This document shows, one piece after another, positions 1-12,794 of a stretch of DNA of 64,000 nucleotides. The position numbers and the translations under genes were made by a program. A model generated the notes under the pieces. It saw nothing but the letters and a program-made list of their open reading frames with translations. It did not search any database and was not told where the DNA came from. Positions within the stretch are counted from its first letter, which is position 1. Every line of letters starts with the position of its first letter. Source of the DNA: Trematomus loennbergii (taxonomy: Eukaryota; Chordata; Actinopteri; Perciformes; Nototheniidae); contig JAAOOA010000026.1 of the NCBI GenBank assembly GCA_012861695.1, forward strand, positions 17,086,001 to 17,150,000, read 5' to 3'.

Positions 1-1722
1 TTACTAGGAGAGTCATATTTAGACTGATATTGTGTTGTATTTATAGGTGTTTCTGCTAAAATGACCTTTGTTGTCTCTGCCCACAATACTGAATGTATCT
101 GTGTTGTCACTCTGCATTGCTTACTATCCAAATCAGCTCAAATGTCAAGACAATCATATAAAAACCAGCAGTGCCCAGTCGAGCTGCATTCCAGTTTCAA
201 GTCTTTATGAACCCTAACCCCACTCGCACACAGGCATGTACACAGAGACACACACAAACACGCCAGAATGTCCAGTACGTCCAAGACAGCTGCTGCTAAT
301 TTTAGATGGCATGTAATGCCTGGCGTGCCCCAGACCCCCTGCTACCAGACAAACCACACCCCCTCATCCCCCTCCAAATGACTTTGCCTCAAGCACACTC
401 CCCACCCCCATAAAGTGCTGAAGTCCGTAAACCAAACGTCCTCTGGCCAGCTATCCACTCCTGCCTCTCCAGCATCCAATCTGCTCAGTTGGTAGGTTGG
501 CAACACCCACTCTGCCAAATATTCCAAACTTAAAGACAGTAATTCAAAACTTAAACTGAAGCAGTGACTCCAGTGACTTATCATAAACCAACAGCTGTGT
601 CATGGTGACCAATAGATACAGTATTTCCAATGTTATGAAGCAGAACTGGGCAATCTGATAACCATTTTTTCTCTTCAGTCACCTGGACCAAATCCAGATC
701 GCAAGTCAACTAAAAACACAAGTTTGAAAGATGGCACATCTGTTAAATAGGCAGAAAATATTTTATTAAGCCGCACTTCACTGAAACGGGAACAAACAAT
801 CTCAAGGCCAACAGTTAGGAGCAGTTGATCCCTTTTCCATTACCTGCTGTTAGAAAGGAAAATTGCTGCCAATAAAACAAATGGCAGAAAGTCAAGGCTG
901 ATCAGTAACGAAAAATAAATGGGAAACTAAGAACTGCTTCCTTTCTTTAGGACATGTTTGAAGTTTGTCCATTAGCTAACTATGTGCAGTGGAGAAACCG
1001 CTTGAAGTGTGTTACAAATGTGATCCAAGCTTTGGGTTATAATAGAAACCAAAAGTGACCGTATTTTGGCAACTTATTCAATATTGTCTATATTATTTGC
1101 AAAGGTTAACTGGCCAAATTGAAACAACACATGCCTTCAGACAACCCAGCCCCCCACTCTATTTACCGCACTTAACGCATGCCACAGTCACAAACCTCAG
1201 CATGCCAAGCTCTAGCTATAGCATCCCCCCTCACCTTCACCCTGCCCACTCACTTCCCCTTGTTAGCCATCACTAAGTGGATCCAGAACACTGACCAGTT
1301 TCACTGATTACTTTCAGAGACCCCAAAGAGATCAACCTGTGGTCGAATTGTGAATAATAACTGTTAAGCTTTGAGTCTTTAGGGCTGGTGACACATAAAG
1401 CAGCAAGAGAGACAACAGGCACAGAGATTTAGATTTTAACTGGAAGATTTCACAATGAATATCTTTGTCTTGTTCAAGTGCCAGCAGCTGTCATTTCCTG
1501 AAACTATGTCTTTCCCACAAACACACCATGGTCATCTCACTCCTCATGCACCACTTCCTAATTCCCCTTAGACTTAGCCACAGGCGATCTGCGGCCTTGA
1601 GTGTGTTTGAATGTGTGTGTACGTACGTGCGTGTGTGTGTGTGTGTAGCAAAGAGTCCAAAGGGCTGAGGTCATCTGTGTAAACATATCACAGACACTAC
1701 AGAGAAGTCAGTGAATGAGTCC

Positions 1723-1922
<200 letters not shown>

Positions 1923-2216
1923 TTGTATATGTATTCTGCCATGCCGTTGGCGGTTGGCAGGCCGCATGGGCAACAGCTAATTAGAAAGCTGAAGCGCTCG
2001 CCGTTCATTGGCTGAGCTCAAAACCACACGCTGGGTTTTGGTGAACATACACAGATTTATAAAAAGACATAAACATTATGCACAGACGTCTTTTCGGGGA
2101 AACCCTGACAAGGCTGTATTTCATCCGATGGCTGTAATTACATGTTAATAATACACGAATTACAGGTTTGGATTTAACAACATGACATCACAACTGTTCC
2201 CTAATCTGACCAATTA

Positions 2217-2230
2217 GTAACCATGGGAAC
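2217..2230. promoter_or_regulatory. X-box-like (RFX) palindrome
   Basis: The sequence GTAACCATGGGAAC resembles the RFX-factor X-box (GTNRCC, 0-3 bases, RGYAAC) with one mismatch in the right half. It is a motif match only; occupancy is unknown. Confidence 0.3.
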
Positions 2231-5200
2231 CTGGACCACTGGCAGCTGACAGGCCGGTAATCGTTATCAGACTGTGGGAATCTTCTTCAGTTTGTATGTG
2301 TGGTGGACAAATGAGCAAATGTACTCGTCAACTCTGAGATTTAACGCTGGCACATGTCGTACCCTTTGTGGTACTTTATGATTAATGCTGAAAGTCCTCC
2401 TATTATGTCGAAATAAACCAATCATTTAAACTTTGTTGGATGTCACTTACTCTCACAAACTCAAAAGAGAACCATCAAAGTCATATTGAATTGAGTTTAG
2501 TCAAGATAAACTGGGAAATAATTCAGAAGTACTGTAAATTGTGCCGCAGAGAAAAGATGGCACTCAGGATTCATTTCTCTCTTGCAACTTCAATTATTAA
2601 TAAGGAAGGAAAAGTACATACAGAAAAAAAGTAGTTATAGGAAAGAAATCCCGATGAATGTTTTATATGAAACGTCCCTTTGTTTAAATGAAGGATCCAA
2701 AAATAACTCAAAATAATAGTGAATTGTTTCTCCCACAACAGTCTCACAGTTACTCCTAGTGATTGAGCAGAAAGGTATTTCCATCATAAAAAAAGGTGGT
2801 GATTCACGGCCATTAGTGCTATGCTTTATTCATGAGCCACACAGCACATTGACCTGTCTCTGCAGCAAATGGACATTATAATGACAGCTGTTTGCTACCT
2901 GCAGTCATTTTTCTAGTCAGGTTCATTAGACAAGAACTCAAACTATCGTAGTACAGATGACCCGTTAATTAAATCAGTGTGAGCTGTGTGTTCACACCGC
3001 TCAGATACAGAGAACCGCTCCTACACTTGGCTCGGATTTTAGCGGAAGATTCCAATTTGGCTCGAGCACCGCTTGAGTATTGATGAGGTCTCAGAGTATC
3101 AATAATTGATGAAATCATTAGCATGTCAGCTGCAGACCCGAGACAGTGTGAATGCACTATACACACACCTCTCCACAGGGGTTTAGTTATACTTACTCAG
3201 AAAATCAAGGCAGACAGTCAAAATAGTATAACAATTATTTGGAATGTTTTTGGAACTCCTACGATGAATTGATTAACAAATTAATTGTAAACTATGAAAC
3301 TCATATTCAAGTTGTTTTGATGGTCAATAGATTAAATAAAGAGAAAAAATTGTTAAAATTATTTCATTCAAGTTTCTTAAATTCTTGATCATTTGTGGTT
3401 TATTTTTTCCTCTTTGACTTTCAAATGAATATCTATAAATCAACGACAAAGCGAAAATAATAACTGTTTCAGCTCTAAAATATTGCTTGTCTTCACCCTT
3501 GTTGAATGCAATGACATTTAGTTTTTGCACTTATGTCCGGGGACACTTCAAACTCTTCTAATCTAGTGTTTTTGTTGTGCTGGAAGTCTTTCTCTTCACC
3601 CACAGTCATAAGAGGTTCCATAAAATCCTTCCCCTTCCTTTTGAGAAGCTCTATCCAGCTCCTGTATTTACACTGGGTATTTCGCTTATAGAGTGCCTCA
3701 GAGACTTGTTAGTACTAATAGTGTAATAGTAACCGTTCTCTATTGGAGTGCCTGGTAGGGCTTGAAAGCTATTAGTGCCCCTTATTGTCTTTGATAGTGT
3801 ACACACGCAGAGCAGAGACAAGGCAGATGCTCGTTCAGAGGAAACAAACAGAGCTCAAATGATATAATCATATTCACATGTGACTTTACTTTATACAAAA
3901 GTGTTTGGCAACTCCAGTAGTCTGATAGTATTTCAGGAAAGATTACATAGAGAATTATTTGTAGCGTTACGACCGCTGTCATCAGAATATTCTGTAACGC
4001 TTGTTGTGTTTCCTGGCGTGGCGCAGCAAACCTAAACCGTGCACGATCACGTAGTTGATGATTTGAGTCGTGTTTTGCCAAATGATGCAAGAAGCAGAAA
4101 CGCTTGATCCTCTCCGCTGAAGAACTTTCCACTCTCTTTAAGAGTCTGACTGGTTTAAGTACATGCAGCCTGGTATGGCTGCCGTGTTTCAACGTGGCCA
4201 AAATAGTTTCTCCATCTGCTGCCGCTTGTGTGTATGAGTGTGTGTGTGTGCGTGTGTGTTCCTGTGCGTCTTGAGTGTGTGTGGTATGCTGTGGTTGCTC
4301 ACTGGCGCCAAATTTAGTCCCAGGCAGTGACTCCCGGTGTAACTGTTGCTCCGAAAGTCCTATCAGCACCAAGCCAAACACTTCAACAGATGATACAGAA
4401 CACCGAAAAGCATTCTGGAGCACCTTAGATCATTCTATCTTCGCAAGAACATACACCAAAAAAACAACACAACAACTTTCCTCTAAGTTGGTTTCAGCTG
4501 CAAAAAAAGACATGGAAGAAGTTGAGAGCTGCCACAACAGACAAACTGCAGCAGCAGTGCAGGGCCGAAGTCAAGGAGCAAAGCACTTTACAATATGTGC
4601 AGCAAAAAATGTGTTGAGTGAGGAAAATGGATGTGGAGGGCTATGATGTCATGCTGTAGGACTCCCAACACACCAAGCTGACTCACTTTTATTCAACAAC
4701 TAAAAACTCTGCAATGAGGAAATTGTGATTGAAAAAGAAACAAAACTACTATACAAAGTTTGTTACCTTGGTTAGCATTTAGCCTACGACCACAGATGCT
4801 AAGGCTAATTACAGCTAGTTAACTTAGTCAATTTGAAATGCAGAGAAACACACTGTATGCCAGGGTTATTATATTAAACTATGACAAAAGCGAAAAAAAG
4901 TGAAACAATATTGTTACTAAACTAAAACTGAATAAAATGTTAAAACTGAACAAAATCAATATTGGCTGGTTGAAAAAAGTAATACAAAAGAAATGGACAT
5001 ATTTCTGTTTTTGCTTTTTAGCAACAAATCGTTACCAAAACAAAAGGAGACGACACTTTTGAGACTATATATCCAGCTCAAACAAACATTAACTAAAATC
5101 CCCCAAAACTACAACTGAATATTTAAAAAATTTTTTTTAAAAACCCCAGCTAAATAAAACAAGCAAACACGTTCTGAAAAACCAAACCAAAATGAAATTC

Positions 5201-5720
5201 AATACTATTATCATATTGCAGCTTATTATATGATATAATGGCGGTGGAGATAGTAATCATTAAGCTTTTGTTTATGTTCATATATTTAGAGCTCAAAATG
5301 TTATACTTAGTTGGCTTCAGAATAAACACTACGTAACACCACCACCTCAGCCAGGGGGTCACCCTAATGTGTGGCATTCACTCTTCACGTCATAGGAATT
5401 CAATCAATAAACCTGAACTCTAATAGTGGCAAAGACCCAAAAAGGTGTTTCCCGCCCTCGACATGTGTTTGAATTGATAAGACTGATATATGAATGGATA
5501 ATGTGAACACGCAGAGAGCATGAGAAAGAATCAGAGAGAGGGGGAATTATGAAAGAGGTAGAGAGACTGAAAGTTAGGCGAGATATTGTGCTGCGACTGA
5601 CAGGAAGAGATGAAGCCAAGGTGAGGCAGGGTGGACAGACAGACAGCAAAACAAACAGAACAGAAGGTCAGAGCAACATGAAGAAGAACAACAAAACAGT
5701 TTAAAACTTTTTAGACTTAC

Positions 5721-5772
5721 CGCCAAGGCCTGCAGCCTCTCTTTGTGGAGCTGAGCCTCCTCACACGACATC
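5721..5772 (-). CDS. palm2: Paralemmin (palm2-like) coding exon 2
   Basis: On the minus strand a strong pyrimidine tract ending in CAG precedes G|ATG TCG, and the exon ends GCG|GTAAGT, a near-ideal donor. Its 52 bases complete one proline codon from exon 1 and then encode MSCEEAQLHKERLQALA, ending in phase 0. The segment AQLHKERLQALA closely resembles the start of paralemmin-2 (AELHKERLQAIA in mammals), and paralemmins split at this point with the next exon starting EKRKRQ. Paralemmins are lipidated coiled-coil proteins of the inner plasma membrane that act in neuronal process shape. Only the start of the coiled coil is in the window. PALM1 or palmdelphin are less likely by sequence and by the plppr1 neighbour. 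The in-frame ATG here could also serve as an alternative start. Confidence 0.68.
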
Positions 5773-6226
5773 CTGAGGGGGAAGCAAGGGGAGAGGGGGA
5801 GAAAGAGACGTGAGATCTGGGAGCTTTAGACTGAGTACCTCAGCGAGAGGTAGAGAGGGGAGGGAAGGAGTGGAGGAGGAGTATCCAGACAGGGTCCTTC
5901 CTCAGCAGTAATCCAAGTGGAGAGAGGAGACAGTGGGAGAAGCAGAGATCTCTCGTTCACTGTCCATGTGCCTCGCATTCCCTCTCTGACTCTATCACCC
6001 ACTCTTTCTCTTGCGCTGCCTGTCTCTCCTCCCATTTGTCCCCTCCCTCTCTCCCTCTCTTTTTTTTAGGCATGGGCCATGTGTGATTAAACAGCTGGGA
6101 GGAGCAGCTGAGAAGAGAGGGGAGAGGGAAGGGGAGGAATGGAGAAGGGATGGCATGAAGGTGAGAGAGAAAGAGTGAGGAAGAGCATTGTAAGGAAAAG
6201 ACTAGCAGAGGAGTCATTGGTCATGT

Positions 6227-6390
6227 TTAAAGGGGCTCGATTCTGCAGGTTCATATCTGTAAAGCTCTCTGTGACATGTTTGCGTGCTTAAAATTAAAAT
6301 AAACTCTCTCTGGAGGGAACTTTGGGATTTTAGCCTTTGCAGACCATTTACATGCACACAAACTTACACAAACACACTACAGGAAAGTGA
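6227..6390 (-). mobile_element. Truncated TTAA-flanked MITE, family B
   Basis: The sequence starting TTAAAGGGGCTC matches, in reverse orientation, the end of the longer family-B element at 56905-57337. Shared blocks include CTGTGACATGTTTG, then GGATTTTAGCCTTTGCAG and ACCATTTACATGCAC, in the same order. The middle is internally deleted relative to the longer copy and the far terminal repeat is missing, so the right boundary is approximate. Confidence 0.6.
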
Positions 6391-6658
6391 GATAATCACA
6401 AACACAGATCACTCAGTTCTGTGTATATGCAATTTAGAAGGGATTTTTTTGAGAGAGAAAAAAACCCTTTCCTTGGTCACTCTTTTATCAAATGAAATTG
6501 GTTTTAGTGGTATCTGCAAATGTTTCCAAAAAATGTTTAAGAAAGTAATACACACTAAAAATGTATTTAACATTGCACTTCCTTTGGCTCACACAACTGG
6601 AAATCTAATCACCAAATGTAGTCTAATTTCAGATAATAGCATGTGTTTTTGCACAGAA

Positions 6659-7042
6659 TTAAAGGTAGGGTAGGTAAGTTTGAGAAACCGGCTCGAGATA
6701 CACTTTGTTATATTCCATGGAATGCTCTTAACATCCCGATAGCAATGAATATCTAAGTGCTTTGACAAAAAATCCATAAAAAAATGTCATCGGTGGAAGC
6801 CGTAATACTGTAAAAAGCACGACCAATCATTTTAGGCCCGGCTAAAATAACTGGATGGCCTACCTGCCTGTCAGCCTTCCATCTGTGCACAAACTTATCT
6901 CGTGCCCTCATTGGTCATGTGCGCGTTGTGTGTGTTGGAGGAGGGGCTCTGTAAGGAAGTGGCAGATTTTTTCCGGCTGTGTATTTTCAAATTTCGAGCA
7001 CACTCGAGCTGGTTTCTCCAAAATTACCTACCCCACCTTTAA
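6659..7042 (-). mobile_element. TTAA-flanked MITE, family A, copy 1
   Basis: A 384-bp element bounded by TTAA on both sides with near-identical inverted ends (TTAAAGGTAGGGTAGGTAA and the complement ending CTACCCCACCTTTAA). The inverted repeats run about 39 bp, to a CTCGAG-like block. Two more copies occur at 20374-20734 and 39738-40124, both in the opposite orientation to this one. TTAA target sites and short inverted ends suggest a non-autonomous piggyBac-superfamily element. It has no coding capacity. Confidence 0.82.
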
Positions 7043-7689
7043 GCTCAAAAATAGCATTCCTACACCACCAATTGCCTTCGACACAATACGAAAACATTAA
7101 ATGACAACTCCACACCTGGACAGAAACCTTGTTGTCACGTTTCAGGACAAAAATCCCTGGATGCCACTTCATAAAAATGCAACTTCTCCCAGGATCATAG
7201 CCTCGCTACAACATATGCTCTCCACTGTATACCTGAAGGGAAGGGGTCATGCAGTGCCAACGCTGCATATACCATGTTACCATCATTAAAAAAGGTGTTA
7301 TGATATAAATGCAATTATCTTCAATGACAACGCCTACACACAAACAATCCTACTGCTGACTCTTCACTTTCTATTTCTGGTCATACGTTTATTCCAGTCC
7401 CTTTCAATGCGACATCAATAGAAGCTCCTAGTTTAGAAAAAACAGAGAAAGGAGTATGGATAGAGAGAAACGCAGATAACTGTGTCACTAGGAATTGATG
7501 CACGTGAACATCAATGAGACATGTTTCTAAATACAAACTGCAAAAACACCTCTTTCAAAAGCAAGACACACCTTCACACACACACAGAAACACAAGCAGA
7601 GTGTGTGTAAATGGGTCACTGTTAACTGTGTCCCAATGTTCTTTCTCACTTTTTAACATTCTAGGTTCATCTGGGTTTCATCCATTCCT

Positions 7690-8000
7690 CTTCTTTCACA
7701 ACTTATTTAGCTTATTTTCTCCTCTTGTTCACTCTCTATATCCTCCCTTTCTCCTTCTTTACACCCTTAACTATTTTCCTTTTCTTTTCCCCTTTCCTTC
7801 ACTGCATTGATGCGCTCTGTTTTACACTCATCTCAACTTTCCTCCTTTCCTCCATATATCACCATGCCTCCCATGGTGCATCTCTGCCTCCATTTCTCCT
7901 TCCTAGTCTTCCTCTCTTTCCCGTACCTGTCCCGCTTTCCCTCTATCCATATCCTCCTCTTCATCAATCCTCTCCTCTTCCTCTTTTCTCCTTCCACAAG
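7690..8000 (+). repeat. Pyrimidine-rich low-complexity tract
   Basis: About 300 bp of almost unbroken C/T on the plus strand (TTCTCC/CTTTCC variants). Overlapping open frames here (SLP, FSL-rich) are compositional and are not genes. Confidence 0.8.
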
Positions 8001-8103
8001 CACACATCCTTATAAGGAAAAAAAGCAGCAGCAGCAGTAGTCCTGGCGACTCTTCAGGGAATACAGAAGCATGTAACGCATGTAACGCACGCAACGCACG
8101 CAA

Positions 8104-8105
8104 CA

Positions 8106-8150
<45 letters not shown>

Positions 8151-8159
8151 ACACACACA

Positions 8160-8234
<75 letters not shown>

Positions 8235-8262
8235 CCACACACACACACACACACACACACAG
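8104..8262. repeat. (CA)n microsatellite, interrupted
   Basis: About 160 bp of CA repeats broken by CCAC and AACC interruptions at several points. It is preceded by a short AACGCACGC-type imperfect repeat (about 8073-8103). Confidence 0.97.
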
Positions 8263-8631
8263 CATTACTCCAAGAGAAGAAGAAAAATGTACAATAAATA
8301 ATTGCAGCTGCAGAGTATCTGTCCCGTAGAGACACTGCGCAGCTGTGATTAAATCAAAAATAAGTTGTGTTTATGTCTCAGCTATAGCTTCCATCTGTTA
8401 TGTTGTATCTAAAATAATGCTCAGAAACAAGACAGTGTTCACGAGTGGTGGTTTTATTCTCTAAAGCTTGCCTTTCTGTGGGACAGTAAAAATTACTTTC
8501 CTTACCCAGTATTTTGGATTTAGGTGTTTTGTTTAGTTTTACAGAAGTGTTTACATAGCCTACTGTACAGGATGTTGGAGTTTGAAAAAGTTCATAGTTA
8601 AGTAATTAAAGAGTAAACATTATATTGGTTT

Positions 8632-9360
8632 CAGGGGTTTTTCTAGAAAAATATAGTATGAGGGCACTGATCTTGTATATAAGATATATAAATTATTGCG
8701 AGAACATGACGTCCGTATACAATATGGCACCGTGGACGTAAACAACAACGAGACGTCGGAGCTATGTAAAAACAAAGCTGTCTATGCCGTCTGACGGTCT
8801 ATTCGACACCATTTTCATATTTATGGTGTCATTATACCGTTTTTGACGAACAAAAATATGGTTTTCTGGCTTAATTTAGAAGTTACCAACCTGTCGGATC
8901 TGATTAGCATTTTATGTCAGGTTAAAGCTTTCTGTTCATGTTTGGAGACTTTTTACTAATATAGTAACAGAGTTGTTCGTAACGTACAACATTGGTTGAG
9001 ACCAAAACAGCTTTTGTCTGCGTAAATTGGCAAATGTTTACTCATCCTTTGAACTTTATATGTTGATATTATGTCAATGTTGTGTATATAGCTGCACTGC
9101 CCAGAAACAACCAATAGGAATTTGATTAGATTGCTAGTTTTGCTAAATGTATGAGGTGCTATAGTTGTTGCAGTGCTTATGTGTTCCCATAATCTTTAAT
9201 TTATTCATCTTTAAGGTCAAATTTATCATCCACTGTTTTACCCTTTGTCAGATAATGCCGAAAGCATACGCTTGAAATACTATAGGCTCACTGAGGCTCA
9301 CCGTCAAGATAGGAAAAATAAAAAAATCACCCCGGGACCCGCCCTTATTAAAACACCCTG
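8632..9360. mobile_element. Possible hAT-like non-autonomous element
   Basis: The segment begins CAGGGGTTTTTC and ends AAAACACCCTG, which are imperfect inverted copies of each other. CAG...CTG ends are usual for hAT elements. The interior (about 730 bp) is unique in this window. I could not find a convincing 8-bp target duplication, so the boundaries and class are tentative. Confidence 0.38.
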
Positions 9361-9832
9361 CTACAGCTGTAATGTGTGAACTACATGTTATAGAGCATGA
9401 CCTGTTTGAGGTCTCAGTAACATATACTGTAGTTTAGGTTATGGAGGCAGGCTCAGCGCTGCAGCTGTCTGACTGCAGCCGCTCCAATACTTCTGGCCCG
9501 TCTCTATTTGATCTGGACTCACACCAATCACATCATGGAGTTGGCTGCATGCACACACTGTCATTGCTAAGAATACTTCCTAACATTTCTCACTTCATTA
9601 TAAGTGTTTCTATTCATTCCCTGACTTTTTAACTCTATCTCTGCCACCTTCCCCCCCCTTCAACCCCTTAACCCTGGCGTCAGTTATGTTGGTCTGTCGT
9701 CGATGGACACAACAGCATCATTGTTCCTCTGCATCGCCACGACGACGCGATGACCTCACTGCACAGCCAGCCCGGCCCGCCTCCCCCCCATCCCAGCCCA
9801 GAGGTAATGGCCTCCAGATGTGGAACCAGAGG

Positions 9833-9833
<1 letters not shown>

Positions 9834-9896
<63 letters not shown>
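9834..9896. repeat. (CA)n microsatellite
   Basis: About 31 uninterrupted CA units. Confidence 0.97.
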
Positions 9897-9899
<3 letters not shown>

Positions 9900-10308
9900 G
9901 GGTTTTTATGCATTAGCCGCACTTTTCCCCCAAACCGGCCCGGTGGTGGTTTAGATGAGCTACCCTTACCTGAGGTCCTACAGCTATGGGAGTTGGGTCA
10001 AAGTACTCTAAAAATCTGAAAAAAAATCAGCTAACTTTAGATAGCTGATACACCCTTTAGAATCGTTAAACACACCACCTACTTATATTGTGGTATACAC
10101 AGACATATTTCTTCTGACAAAAGTGTGACTTATAAGGACCAACAAAACACTATGGGGTCTTTAAAGGGACAAGGCCACGCCCACAACCCTCCTAATTTGC
10201 ATAGATACACAACCTGACAGGACACAGCATTATGGGAGCAGTCATTTTAATTGTAAAATAAAGTAGTATTAACTCTTCTCAAACCAATACATTTGTTTAA
10301 ACACATTA

Positions 10309-10619
10309 AAGTCAAACAGCTACACAGACAAACAGCTACACAGAGAGACATACAGATCGACAGACAGAAAAACAGCTACACAGACAGACAAACAAACAGC
10401 TACACAGAGAGACATACAGATCGACAGACAGAAAAACAGCTACACAGACAGACAAACAAACAGCTACACAGAGAGACATACAGATCGACAGACAGAAAAA
10501 CAGCTACACAGACAGAGAGACAGACAAAAGACAGACACAGACAGACAAACAAACAGATACACAGAGAGACATACAGATCGACAGACAGAAAGACAGCTTA
10601 CAGACAGACAAACAAACAG
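10309..10619. repeat. 64-bp minisatellite (CAGCTACACAGACAGACAAA-type)
   Basis: Tandem units of 64 bp; the marker CAGATCGACAGACAG recurs at 10353, 10417 and 10481, and again at 10574 after a rearranged unit. The array is itself built of ACAG/ACAA tetranucleotide steps. Its right end abuts and truncates the C-terminal exon of the nested minus-strand gene. The plus-strand frame of HRQTNKQ repeats through the array is not a gene. Confidence 0.93.
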
Positions 10620-10740
10620 GTTGCCAGATTTCCTTTGGCAATATGAAGCTTAAAATGCCGCATTACTGCGGCAACCTCATCCTCGGCCCACACTTTTTTG
10701 AATGTTCTTCTTGTTCTTCTGGCATTTTCATGATCCTTTC
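10598..10740 (-). CDS. Nested gene, last exon (truncated)
   Basis: Acceptor TATCTTTCAG precedes GA, which completes a glycine codon begun at the end of the preceding exon. Then come 46 codons including ARRTRRTFKKVWAEDEV and AAVMRHFKLHIAKGNLAT, and a TAA stop at 10600-10598. The last codons (CLFVCL) come from the TGTC/TTTG minisatellite, not from ancestral coding sequence. The basic stretch followed by W-x2-E-D-E-V-A-A-V looks like a folded helical domain cut short. A different minus-strand frame also stays open briefly (to a TAA near 10660) but does not fit the donor phase. Confidence 0.55.
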
Positions 10741-11315
10741 CTGAAAGATATACAAGTAAAAATAAAAACCAGTAGAATCAAATGTGAAATGTACTAGGCA
10801 GTCAGATTTTAGTTGGAAATAACTGTAATAACATCTGCTTTTTATCTGAAAATTGGATACGAGTAGCACATACATGCCATCGTCTTCTCATTCTTCCTCT
10901 TCCTGCCTCCTAGCCTTTACTTTAGGACAGCAATCCAATAAGTAAAGTGACTATTGAGAAATCTTTATATAAGGTCTTGTACATGTGCTGTATTTTTTAT
11001 ATCAGAAAAAAGGTTACAGTTCCAAACAGAAGTGCTACCCTTTTTTTGCCACTGTCCTTTAATAAATTAATTGAGGGTCATATATTCATACCTCCTATCT
11101 TTTTGGACAGCAGGGGTAGAATGATGGGTTGGACATTTAAAAAGTCCTAGGCTGGAAATGCATTCTAGTAATAATTGACCACTCCCAAAAAGGAAAGTAA
11201 TCAATCAATTTTTGAAGATCAAAACTGTCTCGGCTAGGTCTTAACACTGTTTTGTATCTTATTTATAAGCGTATTTCAATGCCTTTTCCGAGTTCAACAA
11301 CCAAACTGGCCTTAC

Positions 11316-11568
11316 CTTCATAGGGAGGAGCAGTCTCACTCACTGTGGATGACATTGTTCCGACATCAGTTAGTCTTTTAAATTGAATCTGTCCAGCTTT
11401 TGACTGACTAGGCATTAAGGGGATACTTGCATCTGAATCATAATCATCATCATCCCCTTGTGAGTCGGGTATGTATTCCTCATCAGACATGCACTCATCT
11501 GATATTTGATCCTTTTCTGAATCTGATTGGTTTGACTGCAGTTCATCTCTGAAACGGGTTTCAGAAGG
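11316..11568 (-). CDS. Nested gene, acidic internal exon
   Basis: A 253-bp exon after a long pyrimidine tract ending CAACAG; the donor is GAAG|GTAAGG. It encodes 84 residues starting PSETRFRDELQSNQ, with a serine/acidic region (SDEEYIPDSQGDDDDYDSD) and then a neutral segment ending SETAPPYEG across the splice. It is fully open in the phase required by both neighbours. The composition suggests a disordered linker. No known domain is seen. Confidence 0.6.
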
Positions 11569-11969
11569 CTGTTGAAAATGAAAAAAAAAAAAAATACATT
11601 TGGTTTTGACGTATAGTTTATGCCAGACTTGTGAACACTCTGCAACACATTTTTTGTATATTATTGTAAATAGTACGGGTCTATTGAAACAGTTTTGTTT
11701 GCACAATGAAATACAAAAGTGGGGTCAAAAAGATCTTCAGCATTAAACCATAACAGATAAGGAAGAAAAATAAAACATTTGTAAGTAATCTAAACAATAT
11801 ACCAGAGTCTACAACTATTATAATCAATAATGACCTCTTTTAACGCATCATTACACTAATAAAGTTGATATATATATGGCCAATGGTGGAAACCAGGAAT
11901 AATTTTCCCAAGGTGTATCATTCTAAAAAGTATACCAAACTACTGCAAATTCATACATGACTATCTCAC

Positions 11970-12028
11970 CTCTGCATTCATATCCAAGCCACTTGAAGGA
12001 GGACACAGGTCCCACACAGGAAGCACAC
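11970..12028 (-). CDS. Nested gene, possible extra exon (phase conflict)
   Basis: On the minus strand a donor GCAGAG|GTGAGA follows an open stretch. Reading back from a phase-0 end gives GLDMNAE preceded by VLPVWDLCPPSS. The nearest acceptor (GGACAG at 12029-12030) leaves two extra bases, so it does not join cleanly to the 12714-12794 exon. An alternative acceptor (CCAACAG, exon 11970-12066) opens another frame containing CASCVGPVSSFKWLGYECR but ends in phase 1, which puts a stop in the next exon. It may be an alternative or decayed exon. Confidence 0.25.
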
Positions 12029-12155
12029 CTGTCCAATGAGGATACAGTTGCGATCCTCAAGCAATGCTGTTGGCAAAATGTAACAATCTACTTAAAGCAA
12101 ATCCTTTAATAGCAAAGATCAATGTTTAATTAAATTTGCTTTTACAAGTCTCAGG

Positions 12156-12771
12156 ACATTACATGAAAGCATCTAGGTTGTGTTCCAATCCAATGCAGTT
12201 CTGCATTCACTCGACAGCCCAAATGATTACAGGTCTTAGGTTATGAAAAGTATAATAATCCTTAAACCTACTTTTCACTTAGGAATTCAGGATATACTAC
12301 ATTTAGTTTACATTAAATCTTGTCATAGATGACATGAATCATTACTTAGTGGGTCGCTTTTCATCACATGTTACTGAACAACTTAACATACATGTAAAAC
12401 TAACATACAGATCACATGCAGGCAGTGCAAGTATGAGCTAAACTCATATGAATGCCACTATCAACGCTACCTGACGACAAGGCCCCTTAAACAGCCAGGA
12501 CCTCCTAAACCATGTACCTGCTGTTCTGAGGTTGATACACATACACTCAAGATACTGACTTACACTTTGAAAAGCGTTTGAAGGCAATGTCCTCACATAC
12601 CATTGTCTCTATAAACCATATGATATTCAGACTACTTCATACACACACACAGCCCAAAGAAACATGTCGGTATGTAAATAGATCAAATCAAGTAGTATTT
12701 AAATGTAAAGTACCTTTTCGGCTCTGCTGAGGGGAGAACACACTGGACCTGTGGTCTTCGTGTAGCTCTCA
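12156..12771. repeat. Segmental duplication, copy 1
   Basis: A 616-bp block repeated in direct orientation at 13072-13690. Apart from the first ~30 bases the copies differ at only a handful of positions (for example CTAAACTCATATG against CTAGACTCAGATG, and GAGAACACACTGG against GAGAAACACTGG), so the duplication is recent. It includes the 3' part of the 81-bp exon. Confidence 0.95.
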
Positions 12772-12794
12772 GTGCAGTCGCTGTTCTTCACCAT
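12714..12794 (-). CDS. Nested gene, 81-bp exon
   Basis: Acceptor ATCTGCTACAG precedes ATG GTG AAG; the donor is GAAAAG|GTACTT. Exactly 27 codons (MVKNSDCTESYTKTT, then GPVCSPLSRAEK), phase 0 at both ends. Its 3' two thirds and the intron beyond are duplicated at 13072-13690. Confidence 0.5.

Noticed and set aside
3782..4423. 213-codon open frame on the minus strand, the longest in the window
   Set aside because: No recognisable domain, no splice or family support, and part of it is a CA-rich stretch. It may be a chance frame in a GC-richer intronic patch.
10293..10646. 117-codon plus-strand frame of HRQTNKQ repeats
   Set aside because: It is the translation of the 64-bp minisatellite.
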